Positions 1 through 7,700 of a stretch of 55,110 bases of DNA are shown piece by piece. The notes under the pieces are model-generated. The model was not told the origin of the DNA. It worked only from the letters and a program-made list of their open reading frames with translations, and searched no databases. Origin of the DNA: an uncultured Erysipelotrichaceae bacterium. Its GTDB lineage: Bacteria > Bacillota_I > Bacilli_A > Erysipelotrichales > Coprobacillaceae. Made by a program: the position numbers and the translations under genes. The number at the start of each line of letters is the position of its first letter. The first letter of the stretch is position 1. Where the stretch lies: the NCBI GenBank assembly GCA_900538465.1, contig UPXV01000015.1, positions 1-55,110 on the forward strand. Direction: 5' to 3'.

Positions 1-41
1 TTAATTTCTTCTAAATCAACTGTATCAATAATAAATTCCAT
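1..41 (-). CDS. fructose-6-phosphate aldolase / TalC-like transaldolase, N-terminal fragment
   Basis: Only the first 13 codons are in the window (MEFIIDTVDLEEI); the rest lies beyond base 1. The start MxFxIDTxxxEEI is typical of the small transaldolase/fructose-6-phosphate aldolase family (FsaA, MipB, TalC). An AAGGAG ribosome site at about 50-55 precedes the ATG and overlaps the stop codon of the glycyl radical enzyme gene upstream, so the two are co-transcribed and probably translationally coupled. The same three-gene association (GRE, activase, FSA) occurs in E. coli as ybiW-ybiY-fsaA, which supports the call despite the short fragment. Family members cleave fructose-6-phosphate or 1-deoxyfructose-6-phosphate to glyceraldehyde-3-phosphate plus dihydroxyacetone or hydroxyacetone. 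Confidence 0.7.
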   Translation of the reverse strand, partial: MEFIIDTVDLEEI

Positions 42-54
42 TTTCCTTTTCTCC

Positions 55-2466
55 TTATAAAGTTTGTTCTGTTCTTGCTATAATATCATCTTGTGTTGCT
101 TTGGATAAAACATTGAAAAATGCTGAATAACCTGCTACACGTACAATTAAATCACGATGTTTTTCAGGGTGAACTTGAGCATCAAGCAATGTTTCTTTAT
201 CCACAACATTATATTGAACATGATAACCATGTAAACGATTAAAGAATGTTTTTATCATCATTTCTAATTTCATTTTATTTTCTTTTGTTGATAACATTGT
301 TGGTGTCACCTTTTGATTCAATAAAACTCCACCCGTAATTTCATGAGTTGGTAATTTTGAAACTGTCTTGAAAACAGCTGTAGGGCCACTTTTATCCATC
401 GCATGCGCTGGAGAACATCCCTCAGCAAGTGGTGTATGAGCTTTACGTCCATCAGGGGTTGCCATTGTTGATAAGCCTTGTCCTACATTGGCTGAAATAG
501 AAGATGTTCCAGCATAACGAATGCCTCCAATAGGACCCCTACCATAACGGGTATTTGGATATTTCTTCATTTCATCAATATAGCAGTTATAAGCATCAAC
601 AACCAACTGATCAACGTAATCATCATCATTTCCATATTTTGGGGCATCATTGATTAACAGAGATTGAATTCTTTGATTCTCTTCACCTTCAAAATCAGCC
701 AGCAAGGCATTCCACAATTGTTCAGGTGTGATTTTCTTTTCTTCAAAAACCAATTTTTTAATTGCTGCTAAACTATCTGCCATATTAGCAATTCCAATTT
801 GCAGTCCAGAAATAAAGTCATAGATGGCTCCACCTTCTTTAATTGTCTTTCCACGACCAATACAATCTTGTGTTAAAGCAGAACATAAAACATCTGGGAT
901 TTCTCTTTCTCCAGCAATATCAACTGCATTTTCAACAATGACAGAAACCTTTGTTAATTCTCTAATCGCTTTGTCCCAAGCAGCTTGTAATTCTTCAAAA
1001 GACTTCATATCTTTAAAATATCCACTGCCCTTTACAAATCTTTTTCCTGTTGTTAAATCAACACCATCATTCATCACACAAAGCAAGATTCTAGGGAAAT
1101 TCAAATATGACATTCCAGTACAACGATATCCCCATTTTCCTGGAACTGCTGTTTCCACACAACCAATTGCAGAATAATTATAAGCATCTTCTTCTTTAAC
1201 TCCTAAGTCTATAAAAGAAGGAATAATGATTTCATCATTATTAAATGCTGGCATTCCTGTTCCTAATTTCATAACTTCAATGGCTTCATCTAAGAATTCT
1301 TGAGGAATTCCATTATAATATCTTACTGTTAAGTTTGGTTGAGGAAGCCTTGTTTGGGCAACAGATTTTAAAACAAGATATGATAACTTATTAATTGCAC
1401 ATTTTTTATCAGGTGTTTGTCCTCCAATTGTTACATTTTGGTACATTGGACTTCCAGCTGATGAATACGTATGTGCTTGTGAACGAACTTTATTAATTGT
1501 TAATGTTTTGATCCATAAGTTTGTTAATAATTCTACAGCCTCATCTTCTGTGATTGTTTTTTCATCTAAATCATGTTTTAAATAAGGATAAATGTATTGA
1601 TCAAAGCGTCCATAAGATAAAGAATGACCATTTGATTCAATCTGTAAAATCAATTGAATAAACCATGTTGATTGAATCGCTTCTTGAAAAGTTTGGGCTG
1701 GTTCATAAGGAACTTTTGCACAAATTCTAGAAATCTCTAATAATTCTTCTTTTCTAGGACTTGTTGCTTTTTGAGCCATCCTTTTAGCAAGAATACTAAA
1801 TCTATCGGCATATGTTTTTACAGCTTCAATCACAATCAAGACAGCTTTATAAAACATATATTTATCAATACTTTCAGGTTTACATAAATCTAATTCTGAC
1901 TTTAATTTTTTAACTCGTTCTTCATATCCTTTTAATCCTATTTGTAAGACTGTTTGATAATCAACAGCCAAATGAGCATCACCAGAATTTAATTTTCCTT
2001 CCATCCCTAATAATCCCGTAGACATGATGTCTCTCACTTCATCAGGTAATAAAGCATCCCCTTTTGATCTTAAATTATTATTTTTCCAAAATGGTGCGAT
2101 TGAACGTAATGCTTCTTTTGTTTCTTCTGTAATATAAAACACATCACCATCACGTTTTTCAAATTTATCCAATTCATCAATTACAAAATCTAAAGTGTAT
2201 TCAGGAAAAATGGGTGCATCTTTATTGGAAGACGCTTGATTTCCTACAATCAAAGTTTCATCTTCAATATAAATAGACATCTTTTCTAAAATATTCTTTA
2301 ACATCAAAGCACGTTTCATTACTGCTGGTTGATTTTGATGTTCTTTATAAGCTTCTGTAGCTAAAAGTGCACGCTCAGCACAAATATAAGGTTTCTTTTC
2401 TAAAACCTTTTCTCTAAACTCGTTCATTCTTGGTGTTAAATCTCCAAAATGCTCAACATTCTTCAT
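55..2466 (-). CDS. ybiW: YbiW/PflD-type glycyl radical enzyme (probable 1,5-anhydroglucitol-6-phosphate lyase)
   Basis: 803 residues, close to the 810 of E. coli YbiW. The catalytic thiyl motif is GCVET with Cys436 and Glu438, and the C-terminal radical loop is RVAGYS with the radical glycine at 779. Unlike true pyruvate formate-lyase there is no Cys-Cys pair, so this is not the acetyl-CoA-forming PFL. Long stretches recall YbiW: an APIFPEYT segment near residue 85, LQIESNGHS near 275, SPLYQNVTIGG-like and GKWGYRCTGMS after the active site. I recall work reporting that YbiW opens the ring of 1,5-anhydroglucitol-6-phosphate to 1-deoxyfructose-6-phosphate, which FSA then splits; the neighbouring FSA start fits this. 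Cytoplasmic, strictly anaerobic. Driven by a good promoter in the divergent spacer. Substrate is inferred, family is firm. Confidence 0.9.
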   Translation of the reverse strand: MKNVEHFGDLTPRMNEFREKVLEKKPYICAERALLATEAYKEHQNQPAVMKRALMLKNILEKMSIYIEDETLIVGNQASSNKDAPIFPEYTLDFVIDELDKFEKRDGDVFYITEETKEALRSIAPFWKNNNLRSKGDALLPDEVRDIMSTGLLGMEGKLNSGDAHLAVDYQTVLQIGLKGYEERVKKLKSELDLCKPESIDKYMFYKAVLIVIEAVKTYADRFSILAKRMAQKATSPRKEELLEISRICAKVPYEPAQTFQEAIQSTWFIQLILQIESNGHSLSYGRFDQYIYPYLKHDLDEKTITEDEAVELLTNLWIKTLTINKVRSQAHTYSSAGSPMYQNVTIGGQTPDKKCAINKLSYLVLKSVAQTRLPQPNLTVRYYNGIPQEFLDEAIEVMKLGTGMPAFNNDEIIIPSFIDLGVKEEDAYNYSAIGCVETAVPGKWGYRCTGMSYLNFPRILLCVMNDGVDLTTGKRFVKGSGYFKDMKSFEELQAAWDKAIRELTKVSVIVENAVDIAGEREIPDVLCSALTQDCIGRGKTIKEGGAIYDFISGLQIGIANMADSLAAIKKLVFEEKKITPEQLWNALLADFEGEENQRIQSLLINDAPKYGNDDDYVDQLVVDAYNCYIDEMKKYPNTRYGRGPIGGIRYAGTSSISANVGQGLSTMATPDGRKAHTPLAEGCSPAHAMDKSGPTAVFKTVSKLPTHEITGGVLLNQKVTPTMLSTKENKMKLEMMIKTFFNRLHGYHVQYNVVDKETLLDAQVHPEKHRDLIVRVAGYSAFFNVLSKATQDDIIARTEQTL

Positions 2467-2482
2467 TATTATTCCTCCTGTA

Positions 2483-2588
2483 TTTCATTTGAAACTTTTT
2501 CATATTTCTTTCACACTTATATCATATCACACCTCGACATCAAGTCAATATTAATTTCATAATAAATAACAATAAGTTTCATTTGAAA
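2483..2588. promoter_or_regulatory. divergent promoter region with two copies of TTTCATTTGAAA
   Basis: The spacer between the radical enzyme and its activase holds two identical 12-base near-palindromes, TTTCATTTGAAA, at 2483-2494 and 2577-2588, 94 bases apart (about nine helical turns). On the minus strand TTGACT (2543-2548) and TATGAT (2521-2526) are 16 bases apart with an extended TG, a good sigma-A promoter for the radical enzyme; copy 1 lies just downstream of its expected start. Copy 2 contains TTGAAA at 2583-2588, a possible -35 for the activase with TATAAA at 2604-2609. The copies are therefore candidate operators for one regulator of both genes. Confidence 0.6.
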
Positions 2589-2642
2589 TATTTATTTACT
2601 ATTTATAAAAGCTATGCTAATATAATATTAAAAAGGAGTGAT

Positions 2643-3542
2643 ATGATGAGTCAAGGTATTATCTTTAATATTCAAAAATTTAGTATTCATGATGGCCCTG
2701 GTATTCGCACGACTGTCTTTTTAAAAGGTTGCCCTCTCAAATGTAAATGGTGTTCTAATCCCGAATCTCAAGAAGAAAGAGTTCAAATTTTATATGATGA
2801 AAAAAAATGTGTTCATTGTCTGACTTGTGTTCACACTTGTCCCCATCAAGCCATCACCAATAATCATCAAAAAATTCATATTGATTTCAACAAATGTGTT
2901 AGTTGTTTACAATGTGTACATAACTGTCCACAACTGGCTCTCTCATATGAGGGTGAATATAAAGACGTTCAAGAGGTTGTTCAAGTTTGTTTACAAGATC
3001 AAGTATTTTATGAAGAATCTGATGGTGGTGTCACAATCTCTGGTGGTGAGGGAATGAGTCAGCCAGAATTTGTGAAAGAATTGATTCATGAACTCAAAAA
3101 AGAAAACATCCATGTTGCGATTGAAACAACAGGATATATTCAACCAGATACATTTCAAGAGGTTGCCTCATTATTTGATTTATTATTATTTGATGTGAAA
3201 CATTATGACAGTCTTCAACATTTCAAAGGAACTGCGGTTTATAATGAATTGATTATTTCTAATTTAAAATGGGCAATTGAGCATCATATTGAAGTTCTAC
3301 CAAGAATTCCTGTTATCCCAAAGTTTAATGATTCTCTTGAAGATGCGAAAGGATTGGCTAAATTATTAATATCTGTAGGTGCAAAACGTGTTCAATTGTT
3401 ACCTTTTCATCAATTTGGTGAAAGAAAATATGAAATGTTAAATAGAGATTATGAATTAAAAAATAAAAAAGCGCTTCATCCAGAAGATTTAAAAGATTAT
3501 CAAGATGTTTTTTTAGAAGCAGGATTAGATTGTTTTTTCTAA
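2643..3542 (+). CDS. ybiY: glycyl radical enzyme activating enzyme (radical SAM, YbiY/PflE type)
   Basis: Radical SAM activase that installs the glycyl radical on its partner enzyme using SAM and a 4Fe-4S cluster. The SAM-cluster motif CxxxCxxC is at Cys30, Cys34, Cys37 (GCPLKCKWC). It is followed by two ferredoxin-like motifs, CVHCLTCVHTCP and CVSCLQCVHNCP, the two extra 4Fe-4S clusters usual in activases of non-PFL glycyl radical enzymes. The GG(E) SAM-binding segment appears as SGGEG. An in-frame ATG exists at 2583 but it has no ribosome site; AAGGAG at 2633-2638 points to ATG 2643 or 2646, giving about 299 residues. Transcribed away from the radical enzyme through a shared 176-base spacer. 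Confidence 0.92.
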   Translation: MMSQGIIFNIQKFSIHDGPGIRTTVFLKGCPLKCKWCSNPESQEERVQILYDEKKCVHCLTCVHTCPHQAITNNHQKIHIDFNKCVSCLQCVHNCPQLALSYEGEYKDVQEVVQVCLQDQVFYEESDGGVTISGGEGMSQPEFVKELIHELKKENIHVAIETTGYIQPDTFQEVASLFDLLLFDVKHYDSLQHFKGTAVYNELIISNLKWAIEHHIEVLPRIPVIPKFNDSLEDAKGLAKLLISVGAKRVQLLPFHQFGERKYEMLNRDYELKNKKALHPEDLKDYQDVFLEAGLDCFF

Positions 3543-3555
3543 ATATTTCTTCTCA

Positions 3556-3584
3556 TTGAAACTCACTTTTAATCAAGTTATAAT
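3556..3584 (+). promoter_or_regulatory. sigma-A promoter of the SUFU-domain gene
   Basis: TTGAAA (3556-3561), 17-base spacer, TATAAT (3579-3584). The start codon at 3611 follows 26 bases later, so the gene downstream has its own short-leader transcript independent of the activase. Confidence 0.7.
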
Positions 3585-3610
3585 TTGAATATATGAAAAG
3601 GAGAAAACAA

Positions 3611-4273
3611 ATGGGACTATTTGATAAATTCAAAAAAGAAAAACAAGAGACTATTGAGGATGATATTCACGCTGATGGTTGGGATGCAATTACAACAGCG
3701 TTTGAAAAAGTTTATCCAACACAAAAAGATCCTAAACATTATGGAACTTTAATCAGCTGGCGTTTGGGTGGAGATTCTCCTCTACAAGGAATTAGTATTT
3801 ATGAAGCTGAAGATTATTGGCATTTTGTGACTTATGGTTTATCAGAACTTTATGAAAAAGAATCTGAAAATAAAGAAATCAGTGGATTTGGTATGGAATT
3901 CACTTTTAAACTTAAAAAAGATCATTATGAAGATGAAGAAGCAGAAATTAAAGGCATCTGTAATATTTTACAAACAATTGCAAAATTAACTTTTGTAAAT
4001 GGGGAAATCTTTAAACCTTATGAATATGTCTATACTGGTCAAACACAAGGAATTGATATCAAGATGTTATCAAATATTACTGGTTTTATAACAATTCCTG
4101 ATACAGATGTAGCACCTATTTCAACACCAAATGGATATGTAGAATTTGTTGAATTTATTGGTGCAACCAACAATGAATTGATAGCATTAAAAAATCATGA
4201 ATTAACTGTTCAAGAATTGTATGAGAAAATGGGGACAGATGTAACAAATTATCATAGAGATTCGCTTATCTAA
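3611..4273 (+). CDS. suppressor of fused (SUFU) domain protein
   Basis: About 220 residues. A short basic/amphipathic N-terminus (MGLFDKFKKEKQ) precedes a domain like bacterial SUFU proteins: GWDAITTAFEKVYP, then HYGTLISWRLGGDSPLQGISIYE, then YWHFVTYGLSELYEKE, the characteristic SUFU progression. No signal peptide or membrane segment, so probably cytoplasmic. Bacterial SUFU domains are often annotated as immunity-like or of unknown role; no toxin gene sits beside it. The upstream in-frame ATG at 3593 lies in front of the AAAAGGAG ribosome site (3597-3603), so ATG 3611 is the real start. It has its own promoter and is followed by a probable terminator. Confidence 0.75.
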   Translation: MGLFDKFKKEKQETIEDDIHADGWDAITTAFEKVYPTQKDPKHYGTLISWRLGGDSPLQGISIYEAEDYWHFVTYGLSELYEKESENKEISGFGMEFTFKLKKDHYEDEEAEIKGICNILQTIAKLTFVNGEIFKPYEYVYTGQTQGIDIKMLSNITGFITIPDTDVAPISTPNGYVEFVEFIGATNNELIALKNHELTVQELYEKMGTDVTNYHRDSLI

Positions 4274-4318
4274 TAGAAAATGAATTTCTAACTATTCTTT
4301 TGTATTTTTAGTATAAAT

Positions 4319-4369
4319 AGAGGAATTGATTTTATTGATAATAATTCAATAATTTCATCCCTCTTTTTT
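4319..4369 (+). terminator. probable rho-independent terminator after the SUFU gene
   Basis: An outer AGAGG (4319-4323)/CCTCT (4360-4364) stem closes around an inner TTATTGA (4332-4338)/TCAATAA (4346-4352) hairpin, followed by a T-run. The stem is interrupted, so strength is uncertain. Confidence 0.55.
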
Positions 4370-4377
4370 ACATTCAT

Positions 4378-4432
4378 TTGCTTTTAGCATATTTTATGAT
4401 AAAATAAAAGCTAAGGAGGCCCCATTGTGTAA
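4378..4432 (+). other. orphan promoter-like element with a strong ribosome site and no reading frame
   Basis: TTGCTT (4378-4383), 16-base spacer and TAAAAT (4400-4405) resemble a promoter. A near-perfect AAGGAGG (4413-4419) follows, but the only start-like triplets after it (ATT, GTG) run straight into TAA at 4430-4432. This looks like the leftover 5' end of a lost gene, or a leader for the nuclease gene at 4509. The rest of the 235-base gap holds nothing else I recognise. Confidence 0.35.
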
Positions 4433-4508
4433 AATATTTAAAAAAATTTCAAAAATAAAAAGAAAAATGCCACCTAATTCTTGTATATAGAAGTAGGAGG
4501 TATTTTAT

Positions 4509-5405
4509 ATGATTGATTTGAAATTAGATTTTTGCTTTAAGTACATCTTCGCTAATCAGTGTGATAGTGATAGTACATATCTTTTAAAACTACTTGTTGA
4601 ACAAACAACACATTTTTCTTTAAAACAGTATATTATTACAAATCCTGAAATTTTTAAACTGGATGCAAGCGACAAAACGATTCGTTATGATATTTTGATT
4701 CAAGATCAACAAGGCAACCAGATTGATATCGAAATGCAACGTTCCCGTTTTTCAAAAACACAGGCTAAACGTTTTGGCTTCTATGGTGCCACCCTCGTTT
4801 ACCAAAGTTTGAATGTTGGTGAGCATTATGCAAACCTCAAACATAACGTTCAAATTATTCTCATTAATGATATGAATGAAGAACATCCTAAGTTGATTGA
4901 TGCCTTTGAAGCAAGAACAATTATAGGTCAAAGAGAAATTAAAACCGACCATGACAAGGATATTTTATTGATTCGCTATTATATTTATTTACCCTATATT
5001 GATATTATTGCAAAGGAAAAAGGTGTTGGTCAATTAAGTGATTTTGAAATGATGATCTATATTTTACAAAATGGTATAAATGAAAAAGTGAAAAAACACA
5101 AAGAAAGGAAGATAGTTCAAATGATGGAAAGAAGACTGTTAAAACTCCAAATGGATGATGAATCAATAAAACGCGCGATGGAAAGAGAAGTTGCCTTAGC
5201 GTGTGATGAAGAAGAAAAGAAAGAACGAGAAAAAGAAGGTGAAAGAAAAGCTTTAAAAGATTGTATAACATTTAAATATCCTAAAAAGGATTTAAACTGG
5301 GTCGATGATTGCAATGAAGTTCAATGTCAAATGATAAAAGAACTCTTATTTCAAGATTTATCTTATCAACAATTTTATGAAAGAATACAACAATGTATTG
5401 CATAG
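4509..5405 (+). CDS. Rpn/PD-(D/E)XK nuclease family protein (putative transposase-type)
   Basis: 298 residues of the Rpn recombination-promoting nuclease / PD-(D/E)XK transposase-like family. The N-terminus MIDLKLDFCFKYIF is the usual start of this group, and the nuclease core is visible as RYDILIQDQQG followed by IDIEMQR (the D...ExQ catalytic pattern). The C-terminal third is a charged, Lys/Glu-rich helix (about 195-245), common in these proteins. A TAGGAGGT ribosome site 8 bases before the ATG fixes the start. The gene stands alone between terminators and no terminal inverted repeats are evident, so it is not a recognisable insertion sequence. Such genes usually occur in many copies per genome. 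Confidence 0.8.
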   Translation: MIDLKLDFCFKYIFANQCDSDSTYLLKLLVEQTTHFSLKQYIITNPEIFKLDASDKTIRYDILIQDQQGNQIDIEMQRSRFSKTQAKRFGFYGATLVYQSLNVGEHYANLKHNVQIILINDMNEEHPKLIDAFEARTIIGQREIKTDHDKDILLIRYYIYLPYIDIIAKEKGVGQLSDFEMMIYILQNGINEKVKKHKERKIVQMMERRLLKLQMDDESIKRAMEREVALACDEEEKKEREKEGERKALKDCITFKYPKKDLNWVDDCNEVQCQMIKELLFQDLSYQQFYERIQQCIA

Positions 5406-5542
5406 ACCTTATTAATATCAGTTAGAACGTTGAGGCGAGAACAGAGAATAAAAAAGCACTTATTTTAGTACGTTTCAAAATATTATCCCATAACTTAATT
5501 TATGAGAAATTTTATAAAGTTATTAAAAAGTATAAAGAACAT

Positions 5543-5574
5543 AAAAAGATATCTTTCAATGGAGATATCTTTTT
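5543..5574. terminator. bidirectional terminator between the Rpn nuclease and rhaD
   Basis: Perfect 11-base stem AAAAAGATATC (5543-5553) / GATATCTTTTT (5564-5574) with a 10-base loop. T-runs exist on both strands, so it can end both the nuclease transcript and the converging rhaBAD transcript. Confidence 0.85.
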
Positions 5575-5622
5575 CATATATGATAAGTATTTTCTTTTTG
5601 GGAGGAAAAGAATAAACACTTT

Positions 5623-6450
5623 TTATTTTTGATATAAAAATTCTTCTGGTAATGTCACTTGGAAAGCCTTTGCTAATGAACGAAATTCATCAGGCTGAAT
5701 TGTTTGTAGCTTTGTTGGTGACATTGATAACATCTTCACTAAAATCTCTGCTGATTTTTCTACAGTATGTGCTAGTCCAAACGTGATATCAAAGTTTTCA
5801 CCTGAACAGAAGATTCCATGATGCGCCCAAATAGCAACATCATATTTTTTCATTAACTCACTTGTCGCTACAGCTATATCCTTACCACCTGGTACCATCC
5901 AAGGAACAACCCCCACACCACCAGGGAAAACAACTGGACATTCCGTTGCCATTTCCCAGAGTTCTCTAGTAAAGATTTCATCTTTTAATGGTAAAACAAA
6001 TGTTAAGGCAATGACATTTGTTGCATGACAATGATAAATCACACGATGTTTACCATGACTTGCTAATTTTTTGACTTCATGATTCATCAAATGAGATGGC
6101 AATTCACTTGTTGGCACTGCCCCATTGACTAGTCCCCAAACAACACGATATTTAGTTCCTTTTTCATCAATTTCAACAATACCAATATTGTCTTGAGGAG
6201 CAAGTTCAACATTTCTAAAGAATTTCCCTGAACCTGTTGTTAAGAAATATTCTCCAGCTAAGTGAGGAACTTCAGTTCCAATTTCATCCCATTCTCTTTC
6301 ATTGGTAAAATAACAAGCAACTTGTTTGACTTCTTCCTCTTTCATACGATAAGTAAGGTTTCCTCCATTACGTTCATGCCATCCTTGAGCAAAACCATCA
6401 CTGCACATTCTAATAAATCCTTTAATAAATTCTAAATCTAATATATTCAT
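5623..6450 (-). CDS. rhaD: rhamnulose-1-phosphate aldolase
   Basis: 275 residues (E. coli RhaD 274). Class II zinc aldolase that splits L-rhamnulose-1-phosphate into dihydroxyacetone phosphate and L-lactaldehyde. Zinc-ligand histidines appear in YHCHATN and in WAHHGIF; FARGWHERNGGN-like residues near the N-terminus (AQGWHERNGGNLTYR) form the phosphate site. Third gene of rhaBAD, starting 2 bases after the rhaA stop. The L-lactaldehyde product would need reduction to 1,2-propanediol or oxidation to lactate; no enzyme for that is in the window. Confidence 0.95.
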   Translation of the reverse strand: MNILDLEFIKGFIRMCSDGFAQGWHERNGGNLTYRMKEEEVKQVACYFTNEREWDEIGTEVPHLAGEYFLTTGSGKFFRNVELAPQDNIGIVEIDEKGTKYRVVWGLVNGAVPTSELPSHLMNHEVKKLASHGKHRVIYHCHATNVIALTFVLPLKDEIFTRELWEMATECPVVFPGGVGVVPWMVPGGKDIAVATSELMKKYDVAIWAHHGIFCSGENFDITFGLAHTVEKSAEILVKMLSMSPTKLQTIQPDEFRSLAKAFQVTLPEEFLYQK

Positions 6451-6452
6451 GA

Positions 6453-7700
6453 TTAACCCCTCTTCGCTAAAACATCTGTTTCATATTTTTTAACATCTTG
6501 ATACCATTTTTCTCTCACTGGTACTTGATTTCTTTGACAATATTCATCCCAAATATCTGAGAATGGATAAGTTTTTAATTCTTCTTGAATCATCATAATT
6601 TTTGTAAAATCACCAGCATCTTGTAATGCTCTTAATTCATCATAAGGTTGCAATAAAGCAAACAACATTGCTTTTTGCATATTACGCATACCAACAACCC
6701 AAGCTGCAATACGATTAATACTTGCATCAAAGAAATCTAATCCTAATAAGACTCTCTCCATAGCATCATTTCTGACAATTTCCTTAGCAATTTCTTTTGT
6801 TTCATCATCAAATAACACAACATGATCACTATCCCAACGTACTGGTCTTGTCACATGTAAAGCAACTTTATCATGGAACAATAACATAGCTGATAATTTA
6901 TCAGAAACAACTTCTGTTGGATGATAGTGTCCATTATCCATTAATGGCAGAATATCCTTTGTTTTGGCATAATTAATAGTAAATTCGCTTGATCCAACTG
7001 TATAAGATTCCATTCCTATTCCAAAAACTTTTGATTCTAAACAAACAAAAACTTTTTCTTTATCATAATCAATAGATAAAATATCATCTAATGATTCTTT
7101 AAATCTTTTTCTTGGTGTCAAACGATCACCTGGAATATCTTTCAATCCATCAGGAATCCAGATATTCATCAGGCAAGGTGTTCCAAGTTCACTTGCAAAA
7201 TATTCACTAATACGAATACATGCTTGACAATGTCTAATCCAAAAATCTCTAATATCCTTATCGGCTGAAGAAAGTGTTAATCCTTCAGCTTTAGGATGAG
7301 AGAAAATGGTTGGATTGAAATCTAAACCTAATCCCCTTTCTTTTGCAAACTCTACCCATTTTTGAAAATGCTTAGGTTCAATAGCATCACGATCAACCTT
7401 TTCACCATCTTCAAAAATAGCATATGATGCATGAAGATTAATACGTTTTTTTCCAGGAATCAGTTTTAAAGCCTCATCAATATCATCCATTAATTCTTTA
7501 GGATTACGCGCTTTACCCGGATAGTTTCCAGTTGTTTGAATTCCTCCTGATAAAGATCCTGCTCCATCAAATCCAACAACATCATCGCCTTGCCAACAAT
7601 GCATAGAAACAGGAAAGTTTTCTAATTGGCTGATAGCTTGTTCTACATCAATACCCATGTTTTGATAAATTTCTTTCGCTTCTAAAAATCTTTGACTCAT
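6453..7700 (-). CDS. rhaA: L-rhamnose isomerase
   Basis: 415 residues (E. coli RhaA 419). Mn-dependent TIM-barrel isomerase turning L-rhamnose into L-rhamnulose. Characteristic blocks are present: MHCWQGDDVVGF near residue 33, GGIQTTGNYPGKARN, a metal-site segment LDFNPTIFSHPKAEG, and MDNGHYHPTE late in the barrel. Its ATG overlaps the rhaB stop as ATGA (7697-7700), showing translational coupling. Ribosome site AAGGAGGAC lies inside the end of rhaB. Confidence 0.96.
   Translation of the reverse strand: MSQRFLEAKEIYQNMGIDVEQAISQLENFPVSMHCWQGDDVVGFDGAGSLSGGIQTTGNYPGKARNPKELMDDIDEALKLIPGKKRINLHASYAIFEDGEKVDRDAIEPKHFQKWVEFAKERGLGLDFNPTIFSHPKAEGLTLSSADKDIRDFWIRHCQACIRISEYFASELGTPCLMNIWIPDGLKDIPGDRLTPRKRFKESLDDILSIDYDKEKVFVCLESKVFGIGMESYTVGSSEFTINYAKTKDILPLMDNGHYHPTEVVSDKLSAMLLFHDKVALHVTRPVRWDSDHVVLFDDETKEIAKEIVRNDAMERVLLGLDFFDASINRIAAWVVGMRNMQKAMLFALLQPYDELRALQDAGDFTKIMMIQEELKTYPFSDIWDEYCQRNQVPVREKWYQDVKKYETDVLAKRG

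Noticed and set aside
55..2466. Glycyl radical enzyme as 1,2-propanediol dehydratase linked to rhamnose use
   Set aside because: Rhamnose catabolism yields propanediol and the gene is near rhaBAD, but sequence blocks recall YbiW, FSA and not microcompartment shell or CoA-aldehyde genes lie beside it, and rhaBAD is on a separate transcript.
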